Shown piece by piece: positions 10,566-22,500 of a DNA stretch of 64,000 nucleotides. The notes below the pieces were generated by a model. It did not search any database. It worked only from the letters and a program-made list of their open reading frames with translations, and had not been told where the DNA came from. This stretch comes from Rhinopomastus cyanomelas (Eukaryota > Chordata > Aves > Bucerotiformes > Rhinopomastidae): contig VXBP01003509.1 in assembly GCA_013400115.1 (NCBI GenBank), positions 1 through 64,000 of the forward strand, read 5' to 3'. The position numbers were made by a program, and so were the translations under genes. How positions within the stretch are numbered: position 1 is the stretch's first letter; the number at the start of each line of letters is the position of its first letter.

Positions 10566-13500
10566 CTGGGAGACAGGAAGAGGGGAAAACACCAGATCAG
10601 GTAAGAAGAAAAGGTAAAAGTATCAGAATGAATACACACTTTTTAACATGTGTTCTACTGTGCACGGAACATCTTTTGTTCTGTGGTTGCCTGAGGAAGA
10701 GGTCACGACAAAGGCTATTTTGTATTTTAGTACCACCTTTGTATTTCAGATACTGCAGGCTGCTGCTGTTTTTCCTCTTTGCTCTGAGCTGTGTTTGAGG
10801 TTCATTAGCAGTTACGTTAGTGAACCTCAAACTTCCCTGCTTTTCTGCCTCTTGACTGGTTTTAATTCATTTGTGTGTTCTGCCTGCACTGGCTGGCAGA
10901 CTGAGGTGGCAGATGTCCCCTGCCCATGGCACGTGTCAGACGCAGCAGGACCTGCAAGAGTTGCCAGGGCTGTCTGCGGCACTGTCGCGCCATCTCTTAC
11001 ACGTGAAGAGCGGAAGAACCTACCCTGTTCAGCAGCCTGGAGTGGGGAAGAGCGCGGAGGAGCGCGTGGGGATGCCACTAGCTGCACTGAATACCTACGA
11101 ACGGGTGTGTTTGAAGAGTGGAGCAAAGAGCAGAAAACTGTAGGGAAGCACACTGGTGTGTGGGCTCCTTAACCTGTAAGTAGCTTCCGTGTAGCACTAC
11201 GCACTCACTGCTCAGTTCTACTGACTGGACTAGACAGCTAATGTACCCATCCTCCCCTGCTGGGAGACTGAACCGGGTGGTGACTCTAGCGGCACGGCAG
11301 CAGCAGGAGAGCAGTGCAGCCAACCTAGCTTTACAGTCTTCTTCTCTTTATGCTCAGTAGAAAGGTCGTCTCTTCAAAATTACAAATGAAACACACCAGG
11401 TCATTGCTCCTTCACTCTCTAAATACTGTATTGGCTTATCTTTGGTATAAAAGTTCCTGTGGTTGCTGGTACAGGAAGTCAAGTAGCCTAGGCCCCTCTT
11501 CCCTGTTGCAGTGGTGATACGGGATCTAGGGGTTTAGGTTCCTGCCTCTGAGCACAAGCTGTGTGTTCACAACTGTACCCTGTAATCTCCCAGCTGCTTC
11601 TGCAGCTCCGCCTGATGGTCGTCTTCTACATCTCTGCACTGGTTTTGTTCCAAGGCTGGCAAAAAGTTCCGCAGGGTAGAGGTACAGTATCTGTTCCAAC
11701 GAGTCAGGTGCCTTGGTCTCCATTCCATAATCTTCTCTTTTAATAGTTTTTCAATCCTATAATGAAATAACCTGATTAACTGCAGCATTTGACTGGACAC
11801 CTGAACTGATCTCCCGTGACGCGTTCGTTTAGCACAGGTTGTGGGGAACACAAGCGACCTCAGATAAACAGAGGGCGAACTAAAAGCACAGGAGAGCAAT
11901 GCTAACACACCTGTGTGGTGTCTGAGTGGTCAGGAACAGAAGGGGAGCCTGGGGACTTAGAACCCTTTTTCATGTAATTGCCATCCTCTTGTCCTAGCCC
12001 TCTACAGCATGGTGCTTGTTAGGAAGCTACAGCAGGGACCGGTCAGTTCTGTTGATCTGGCAGTCTCTTCTGAAGAGAACTGGCAAATGCAGTGGGTTGT
12101 TCCCTTGGCTGTTCTCAATTCCTGTCACTCAAGGCTGACTTTTAAGACCCAGGCGTGAACGTACTCTAGGGACAGCACCAACAGCACTTGTTTTGGAGGG
12201 AGGATTACCTGCCCTGTAGTTCCACTGCAGCAGCCTTGTCCGAACGCCGATAAACAAGTTCTTCAGGCTAGCAATGAACAAGCCAAATACAAAAATGTTC
12301 AGTCTCTTCTAGCTATGGTGCAAGGTAGCTTGACAAGTTACTGCCTAATGCCACTACTTCACAGTTACGCAAAAGCCAGCTTTTATTTAGTAGCCACATG
12401 ATAAAAAATCATTGTGCGTAATGCTGCCTTTGTTTTCCCCCCAGTGAGCTTCAGCTGGTTGTACCTCTGCAGAACTGGAGACATTCCTGTGTCTTTGCTA
12501 AGGCTGTGCATACAGCTAGAAAGAAGCCCTTCCTCACAGCAAGACTGAAGTTGACAAACTAGTCATAAGACACAGAAGAATTTCTTTAGACTACACCAAG
12601 CTACTGCTTTAGGCAAGTTTGTGTTAAAGATTTGTCCCACTGAGTTGTCCTGAAGTCTTCCACGGACAGCTAGGAGGACAGCAGCTGTACACTCCTGCCC
12701 TCAGCAGGAATGCTGACTGCACTTTGTCTTTGAAGGCATTCCCGTGAAAGCTTTTTAAAACGCGCTGCTGTTGAACGAATACACGGAACCACAGAACCCT
12801 GAAGAACTGAGAATAAAGAAACAGTGACCAAGTCTGTGGCGTCAACCCCTCAAACTGAGTTGGCCACAGACCCATTCATACCTGAACGCTGCAGAGACCA
12901 GGGTAGGGCAAGCTTCTTGAAAAGAAAGACTTCCACAGTTCTGATTTGCTGATGTCAAAATTAATCCTTAGTGGGGAATCATATTTTTGCATGTTAAACC
13001 AGATCTACAAGAAAGCAAGTTTTAACTTTCAGCAGGTGATCACAGCTGGGGAACACATTCCGCTTCACGAGCTAGTCCAATCATCTCAACCTTTTGTAGC
13101 CTCTACCAGTACCCACGTGTGTGAAACAGGGCCATCTCCTACAGTCACTGCTGATGTACAATGTACAGACCAAGACCAGTGTGAGAGCAGAACTGCTGTT
13201 TGCACCAGGCAGCTCTTCCTACTGAGTATTTTCCTGCATCTCCTGGAACGTGTGCCCTCGTGCAGTGCGCACCGTGACAGCTTTCTGCCTTCACCCCGCT
13301 ACAGCATCACAGCGTGCTGGGCTTCAGCGTACCCCAGAGTTACTTCTGCTGCCCTAAGCTCCACTGCTGCACAAGCATCTGTTGAAATCTCATGCCAGCC
13401 TTCCAGCAAAACGCGGCTGTGATGCCTGGTGGCCTGCTGCATCCCAGCACCGCTGCTATTTCAAGCTCACAAGGCAGAGTGGAAGTAGATGCTGCAGACA

Positions 13501-16500
13501 CAAACAGCTCCAGAGTGTATTTTGCTGTCACAGGGAACCCATGTCTTGCACTCCACTTCTTTATAGCTGTTCAGTTCAGTCTGTGTTTGAGCCTAGTATG
13601 AAGCACTACAGGTCTTGTTCAAAGATCTCTAAACTGCTGCTAAGACTGCCAAATGTGCCAACAATTACTATGAAGATGCACTACCGTGTAACCTCCTGTG
13701 ACCAAGTACAGCCTGTACGGCACCACATCGTTTTTTCCCAGTTAGTTGTGGAAGGGGTGTTGCTCTGCAGGAGTACAACCTGCTCAGAGAGAGCTACGTG
13801 TGGTAGATTAGAATGAATGCCTTGAAAGGTGTTGAGGGCTGTAGTTGGAGGTTGTCAGTGCTGAAGTCTGAGAATATTGAAAAACCAGCCATGCACGACG
13901 CTTCAAACAACTTCTCTGGAAAGGTTTTCAGCACAGAAAACAGGTGTTAGTGATGGTCTACAGCGAAGGCCTGGCTCGCTGCTTCCTTACAGTGTCTCCA
14001 ACAAGCTTTTAAACTCAACTTCCACTTCTCATTCAAATAAAACCTAGGTGTTTCTTTTTAACATGCCTACTTCCTTCTGGATTTCAGACTCGCACATCTC
14101 TTTACTTTGCCATCGCGTTCCCAGAAGCTGTGGGGCTTGGCTTCCAGGCCAGTCAGAGAATGCTACTGGTGGAGAAGTGCCCAGGGCTTCTGTTCCAGCT
14201 GGCACAGGCTCAGCTTTGCCCTCTTCTGTGGCTTTTGGTTCACCTGCCCAGGGCTGTCCAGCTTCTACGATGGCTCCTCTCTCCTTGTATTCATACAACA
14301 AATAATACGTCGTGAACATGCACTGACCCTACTTGCATTTTACAGCAATGAGGATTGATGGAGGGCAGAAAATGAAGAGTTGCTGTGCCTGGCAGGCACG
14401 TTCAGGGCTGTGCCTGCCGTTATGTCTGTGGCTAGGGTGACTCCTGCTAGGCTTCATTTTTAACTTGCGCTTCACTCGCAAGTCATTAGCTTTGTGGACA
14501 CAGAACTCCTCAGCCAAGCAGTGTTCAACTTGGGCCATCCATCTTGGTTAAGTAAAACCCAGAACAACAATTCTGTGACCAGATGCCATGATGCCCCTTC
14601 ATGCTAATTAAAACAACTCTTACTTTAGGCTTTTTCCTGCTAGTTTATCTACTTTAGATTAGTGATTTTAGTCACTGACACGACAGCATAAATATAGTTA
14701 CTGTAAAGAGCAAATGATGAGTAAGGCCAAGAAAAATACCAAGTTATCAACTCTTACGTGTGTAGAAACGTGACAAGACTGGGTACACTCACATTATCAC
14801 AGCTGATCAGACAGTACACGTTCTGTAAGGGGCAGAAAGTGTCATACTGCCCGTAAAAAGATCCAGTACTGGGGTTCCAAATGACATACTGCCTTTGTTC
14901 CAAAGTCAATACATAGGCAGTCGGTCCCTACGGAGGGAAAAAAGGATGAGAAGTTTGTTCTACAACTGATTACCAAGACAGCATGCTTTGTATTGTTCAG
15001 AATACATTCTGAAAATCCAAAAAATCTAAACAATTCTTGAAGTCATGGAACTGAATCACTTAGGGTTAGGCAAGACCTTCAAGACCATCGAGTCCAATTT
15101 AGCCAATCCCTAAATGATCTCCTGAAGATCCACATCTACATTTTTAAACACGTCCAGGGATGGTGATTCAGCCACCTCTCTGCGCAGTTGGTGTCAGTGT
15201 CTGATGACCCTTTTGATAGAGAAGTTTTTTCCTAACGTCTAGTGCAAACTTTCAGTCATCTTGACACCAACTATGAACTGATGTGACATGACACAGCCAG
15301 TAATCCTTCACCTGTGTTCTGTCAGCATCAGCACGTCCTGCTCTGCTGCTGCTGCAGCTCTCAGCCACAGGCAGTTTTCCCTCACAGAAGCACATCAGGA
15401 ATGTCCCAGGTCTCCTACTATATTCTCTCTCAGGAACCACTACACGAGTCTTTCATTTTCTTGTTCTTTCTCCCGTTTTGCAGGTACCCTAAAATACCTG
15501 GAGTAATTCCCCTCTTTACAGCATACACAAACTGAATGACTACCATCTCCGCCAGGCTTTGAGTGCCAAGGGGTCACAGAATCGTTAGGGGTTGGAAGGG
15601 ACCTCGAAAGATCATCCAGTCCAATCCCCCCGCCACAGCAGGGTCACCCAGACCAAGTCACACAGGAACACATCCAGGCGGGTCTTAAATGTCTCCAGAG
15701 AAGGAAATGCACCTGTTTGTGCCACTGCAGTGTAATGCAATGGGTTGGAAGGGGCCTCTAAAGGCCACCTGAGTCCAGATGATCACCTGCCTACATCACC
15801 CGGGGTACCCGGACTGTCTCCCATCCAAGTACAAACCAGCCCAACCCTGCGTAGCTAAGCCAACATTCCATCTCTCTGTCTCTTCACTCACTCCAACCAC
15901 TTCTCAGTGTCTGATACAGAACCCGACAGCTATAGGGATTTTTACCAAAACACCAGAGCTTGGAGAGCTTCCTGGATGTGCCAGCCAGAAACAATTCTAT
16001 TTGTTGGTGGGAGCCAGTGATTTCACAGAATAAAAGCTAATATCCAGACCAAATTTAAGAGGTCCTCTTACCTCAGGAATCGCGTTTCCAATGACAAGCC
16101 AGGCTTTTTTCCCCATTCCAAGAAAATAATTACACAAGAGCACAGCGTGTTCTTCCTCATCTCCCGCCAGAAGACAGAGAAATTGCTAACTCAGAGTAAA
16201 ACAAAGAGAAAATCTTTCTATGCGGTTATCCACTGTGTTTTCAACATTTAATAACATTTATTAACACTTCTGAGCCAAAACAGCTCTCTCAGATCTTGGT
16301 AAGTGATAATTACTGCTCATCGGGCACTGCTCCAACACACAGGATGAAGAGTGAACGTTGTGAAAACTGAAAATCCAGGGTCTTTCTCTTTTGAATTGTC
16401 ATGAATGCTGTAAAATTCTGAGCTGGTAAAAATATCATCCATGATTAACTTAACACCTGCTAGGTTTCTGCAGATGCTGAGATTTATTTTTATGCTACAG

Positions 16501-19500
16501 AGACATCTAAATATCCCATTGCTGCTGACATTACAGAATCATGGACTTGCAGGGCACCTCTGAAGATTATCAAGTCCAACCCCCCTGCTAGAGCAGGTTC
16601 ACCTAGAGAACAGAGGAACGTGTCCAGGTTATCACCTGGTTATCCTGTAAATGGTGCAAAATGGATGATTTGCTCCGTAGCTTTCCCAGGCACTGAGGTG
16701 AGACACAGGTATAATAGTTTGCTAGAGCATCCTTCTGACCCTTTTTGTAGACAGGCATCACATTTGCTAATCTCTAATCCACTGTCACCTCCCCAGTCAG
16801 CCAGAACTGCTGACAGACCACAGACAGTGGCTTACTGAGCACATCTCCCAGCTCTGTCAACACTTAGAAGTAACTGCTTTGGCGTAACACACCTGTCCCA
16901 TAGAGACTGGTTTATATGCAAGTGGTGTGGCAGGTCATGAACCACCTCCTCTTGGATCATGCAGGCTTCATTCTGCTCCCCATCCCTCAAGGGACTGGAT
17001 ACCTACGGAACAACCAGTCCTCCTACTAAAGATGAAGGCAATGAAGGTGTAAAGTACCTCTGCCTTTTCTCATCCTTTGTCGCTAGTTCCCCAGCATCCA
17101 GTAAAGGATGAAGTGTCTCCCTAGTCCTTGTTCTGTTGTTAATAGCTCTACGAAGAAAAGTAGTCCTCACAATACAGAACTACAGAAGTCTGAAGAGACC
17201 TCAAGAGCTCATTCCCCTGAAAGCAGTAGCTCCTGGATGGTGCATCACATAAGAGAGGCTAAAAACCTTCTGTTTGGGACATTGCTTACATCTGATGTAC
17301 TCCACAAATCACAGATTCCAGCAAATGACACACTATCTGGCAAAGAAGGAATCAAAGCAACATATCGAGCCACCAGTTCCTGCAAGAAGACAAAACAGAG
17401 CAAGTCACCCCTTCAGCTCACAGTGTGGATATCTAACAGTAGTACTGAAGTACCAGGTGTGACACACAGTGCTGTCTCCACAGACGCAAGTGACAGCACA
17501 CTGACAAACATTGCAGAAGCAGCCAGCCCACTTCAGAACTTAAAAGACTGATAGGACTGACTGACTGACTCCCACTGCGGTTTGGCATAATTCTTTGTGT
17601 TTTAGGAGACAATAGTCTCCTAAAATGCAGCTATTATATTCCAGAGGAGGCAAATATCCTTTTCCAGCATCATTACAGATGGACTTACGGTGTGTCACAC
17701 ACAGTCATTACTGCCTTTTTTTTTATCTCTAGCTTTTCCTTTACACAAATACAGCAGCAAAAATACACAGCAGACCTGCAAAATCCACGTGTGCCTGTGT
17801 GTGCCTGCGCAGGTAAAACACATGCATTCTGATTCTGCACCCCAGAAACTTCCTGGGCTTTTCCAAGTACTTACTGCTGCTGTCTGAGAGCTATCTGGGC
17901 TGGCATCAAGAAGCTCCTGTGGTGGATTCAGAGGTTTGATGTATCTGGTAATAAAAACTGTTCTCCCGCTGAGGTCAATTACAGTTGTTTGGCACTGGCG
18001 GCTCGGGAACTTTGACGTACGCTTGGCTTCAAACTTTGCTGCTGCCTGCAGCAATTTCTCATCTTCCTGAGTCTCAAGCTTCAAAAGAGAGTAGAATTGA
18101 TGAAAAAATAGCCTTGTTTGCAGTTTAGCCTTAAGTCTGTACTATGGAAGGTCACATTTAATCACGGCAGCATAAAGATTCTAAGAGCATTTTGAACTGC
18201 CCTTGTAGTATATCCTTTGGCGTGAAGACATTGCTCAAGGTAATGGAAAACAGGACAACTTCCACCTAGCTATGAACGCGCGTAACAGCCTGCACGTACA
18301 AGCTGCCTTTACTAGAGCACTGGAAAATGCAGTAAGAGTTACAGCCAAGTGGAAATGCAGGGATGAGTGTGTGACACCACGTACTCATTTAAAAGTGAAC
18401 AACGATTGTTGGTACTAGGCCCTACGTGCTGCTCACATAACGCTCCATTAAACCCGTAGTTAAGGTTACGCACAGAAGTGCAGCAATTCTTCTAGAAGTA
18501 ACACCACGACTACCCCGAGCAATGCCAAAATATTTGCAGAGAAGGTGTGAGTGATTTTTAATGAATCCTTATGTAATTCAGACGTCTAAGACACTACTGG
18601 TTTTGGATGAGGTTTTTCCAGAAGCAAGTCCAAGACTCAAAGCACATATTAATTATGTAACAAGGATAATTATTTGCTTGTCTATCACCTTAAGATGGCA
18701 TCTTTTAAAGGTGCTAGTAGCAGTCAAAATAGCTTTCTTACCTATTTAGGATCCCTTGTAAATTTTTAGTGGTGCTGAGAATTAAACCTCATCCTTCATA
18801 CTGTTTTTGTTCAAAATAAATCACTTGTCATTTGCTGCCCTTCTCAAACTAACCAGAGGTCAGACTGAGAGATGGAACAGCCGGGTGATGGCCTGTAGCT
18901 ACACTTATGAGTCAGCAATGAAGACACACACAGCAGTGACTCTTCTCAACCATTACTAATGGCCAAAATGTGCAGCCTCTGGCATTCTGTAAACTTACAT
19001 CTAGTAATTCACTGCAAATATTCCTGACAAGTATCTACGGCGTTGGAGTAAAGTAACACAACAAGACTGCTGAGTAGCACAAACCCAAGCTAAATTTTCA
19101 ACTAATTTCTTACTATTGTACCTTCTTAAGCATTTCATTCATCTACAGAGAGATGCGTGAAGGACAGCAGGAAAGAGAAGGGAAAGAGGGAAAGAAACAA
19201 AAAATATATAACATTCCAATTAAGCTTTTAACTGTGGACTACTACAGAAGTGTTTGAAATGGCTTCACTACAGCAGGAATGGCTAGGAGTAGGAATACAG
19301 TACAGTCAAACTATTTATATACTGATTTGAAAAAAAATGGATTATTTGAAAATCCTGTGTAAGTTTTGCTAAACTAACAGTTTGGTCTGGCTTGGTATCC
19401 AACCCAAACAAATCACATTCTGCTAGGCAAGATTTATACACAATTCAGAAAAATATCGAATGGAAAGAATGAATGAAATCTGGCAAAACTCCACCTGATT

Positions 19501-22500
19501 TATTAATCACAACTGTTTTTGCCTTTGTTCATCGAGTTTTAGAAAACACATCTTCTGTCCCACTAGTGTTCTTACCTCAGCAACAGGTTTCTTAACCTGT
19601 ACTTCCCTTTCAGTACGTGTCAGTGACAATGCATACTCTTTGCCATAGTTTAGCTTTCATGGTATTTTAGAACAGCCCGTGTTGGAAGGGACCTCAAAAG
19701 ACCAACTGGTCCCATCTTTTGTGGGAAAGGAACCCTAGATGAGATTATCAAGGAACATGTTCAACAGCACCTTGGAAATCTCCAGTGACAGCCCTCTACT
19801 ATGTCCCTGGGAAGACTGAGTGAAGGGTGATTGTCCTCACGGTAAAAATGTGTTTCTTATATTGAGATAAGACCTCCCCCACGGTGCAGCTTGTACTCAT
19901 TGACCCTTGTCTTCTCAGTGTGGTTTCTGGTGAGGAGTACCGTTGACATGCGGTATTTCTTGCTTCTTGGAACAGGACTCATTCCCTGTGTTGTGATTTG
20001 CTGGGCTGCAACACTTGGCTGCATCTCATGAAAGAAGGTACTTTGGCAAGGGGCAAGGCCATAGTATTTGAAAGAGAACTTGTGTCAGAAAGATCTGTGA
20101 TTTTAATAAATATGCTGTGTTTTAACTCTTACCTAATCTGGTTTAGTCAAATATCAGCAAAAAATAACAGCTGCTTAGCTGTTCAGAAAGTATTACCTTC
20201 AAGACCCAGAGGCATGCATGAAGCCATAAATAATAAATGCCCTGTTAGAATGGTATAAATGCAGCAGCAAAAAATACTGTGTTTGCACCTGTCATCGCTT
20301 TTTCATCTGCTGTTTACAAATACTCAGAAGGACACGTTACTGTTTGCAGAAGTAAATGGCAAATTTGCTTACTGTCAACACCAGAACTAGGTACCTGGAG
20401 AAAGTTATCTTTCATGCACTGTCCAGCTAACCTAGTGGTTAACAGTCCAGTTAAACTGAGCTAAGCTAAAAACCATGAGCTAAAAACACTCCGAGTTTGT
20501 CTTCATGTCCTTCAGTACACTCAGCTTACCCGTTTCTATGCAGCTCAAGGACTACACAAACACGTGAGGAACGACTCATTAGTTACCTTCTCTCTGATGG
20601 GCTCTCCAGGAATAAGCTGCGGTTCAATCGTAATGAACAGTGTTATGTATGAGCCGTCAGTCCAGTTTTGCACAGAATCATAACCTCTCTCGAATCCCTG
20701 GTTCTTCTCTTTGCTGTAGCCAAGGAGGACTGGAGGAATATTTACCTTGAAAGTACCATCAATCTACAACATATACAGAGAAGTATTTCTCATTAGAGAG
20801 AGCAAAGCTTCCATCTCAAAACCATTTGCTATTTATAGTCAAGTATTTTTTTTTTCCTTTGACGTATTACTTTGTAATTACAAAACAATAAAATGAGTGA
20901 GCGTGGTGTACGCACTGATTAGCCACGGGGCAAGCACACAGAGTGCTCTGGGTCTCATTAAACATATTCATTACGACTGGATGTTGGTCTCCTGCATATT
21001 GTAGAGTCACACAATCATTTAGATTCAAAGGGACCTTCAAAATCCAACCATTACCTGTCCAAATCCCACTGCTAAACTACGTCCTTAAGCTCCGTATCTA
21101 CATGACTTCAAACCTCCAGCGTTAATGCTTGGGCAACTCTCAAAGCATACGTCTTTAAAGACAAGTGAAAAATATTAGCCTTCAGATGACTGTCATCAGG
21201 GAGGAAACCCTCAGTGGGTGTGGAAGGTGAAAGGATGACTCACCAGACAGGCTCATCAGCCATTTAAGAAAGAAGTACGTTTTGATGAGGAAAACCTAAT
21301 TCCTGCAGCAGAACAGGATGAAGAATTGCTTCATTTGCTAATAAAGTGTAGTTCCTAGAGGCACCTCTGTAAAACTGCTGGACTCATCAGGTTTTTTCAC
21401 ATTCCATAAGAAATCCCGTTCAAATGCAAAGTATTTCTATTTTTGGAAAGACCTATGTGGGCACTCATGCTTTACTTAGGGAATCACACACCGCAATACC
21501 TTCTTAAGGAGAGTCAGGAGTACATCTGAGAAGAATCCTTTGGTTCTACAGCTGAAAGGCGGATACACCAACAAGAAGTATGAAGAACAGAATGTTACTC
21601 CAGCATCAGTTGTAGAAGAACTGCTAACAGAGCTAGCGCTGAGCAGCGCTCTGGACAACCCAGCACAGAGCCAAGAATAGCTGCCAGGTGCCTCTGAGAA
21701 TGGCCTTGGAGGCCTCAGCAAGGATGATAAGCGAGCAAACTAATTATAGAGGAATGTTAACCAGACTGTGGGAATGGGGCCGTGTTTGGGAAAGCTGGAG
21801 GGGCCGTCCGATCAGGTGCGGGAAGGAACTGAGTTGTGTAACCTAACCAATCCTGAGCTTGGCTTTTGCAATATGTATGAACCTCATTAAGAGCTGTATA
21901 AAAGAGCTTGGATTTCGTTAATAAACGACTGCTAGATCACATTGATCTGTTGTGCAGCCCCTTCTCTCGGCAATCAGTAATCCTCTCAGGTGGCTTCAAG
22001 GCAGTGTTCTTCACTACCCGCTGGTCAGCAGCCTGGTCGAGTCTTTAACTATGCTCGTTAAGTCCCCCAGGACTATGAGCAGACACTTCTCTGGTCAGTT
22101 TCACGCGCTCAGTATAAAACACTTCCCTAAGAAAAAGGCTGCCTTCTCTCTTGCTGGTTGACCTACAACAGCAGTGGTGACATTGTCTGCACAGGACAGC
22201 AAAGGACTGAAAAAAAGAAAGCTAAGACATTCTTACTGCTTAGGTCTTTTTGATGTGTTACATTGAAAAATCATTCATTCAGGTCTTCTTGTTCATGAGA
22301 CGTTAATGAACATGCTAGGGATTGTTTAGCCTTGAGAAGAGGAGGCTCAGGGGAGACCTTATTGCTGTCTACAACTACCTGAGGGGTGGTTGTGGCCAGG
22401 AGGAGGTTGCTCTCTTCTCTCAGGCAGCCAGCACCAGAACAAGAGGACACAGCCTCAAGCTGCACCAGGGGAAATTTAGGCTTGAGGTGAGGAGAAAGTT

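Noticed and set aside
10648..11172. 174-codon open frame on the + strand
   Set aside because: It lies over the intron before the last CC2D2A exon; the translation has no recognisable domain and the opposite-strand gene explains the region.
13382..13816. Overlapping + strand open frames of up to 144 codons
   Set aside because: They sit in a CC2D2A intron of higher GC content; no family similarity, splice signals or codon pattern support them.
17108..17551. 147-codon open frame on the + strand
   Set aside because: It lies antisense over CC2D2A exon 26 and CR1-derived intron, with no recognisable domain.
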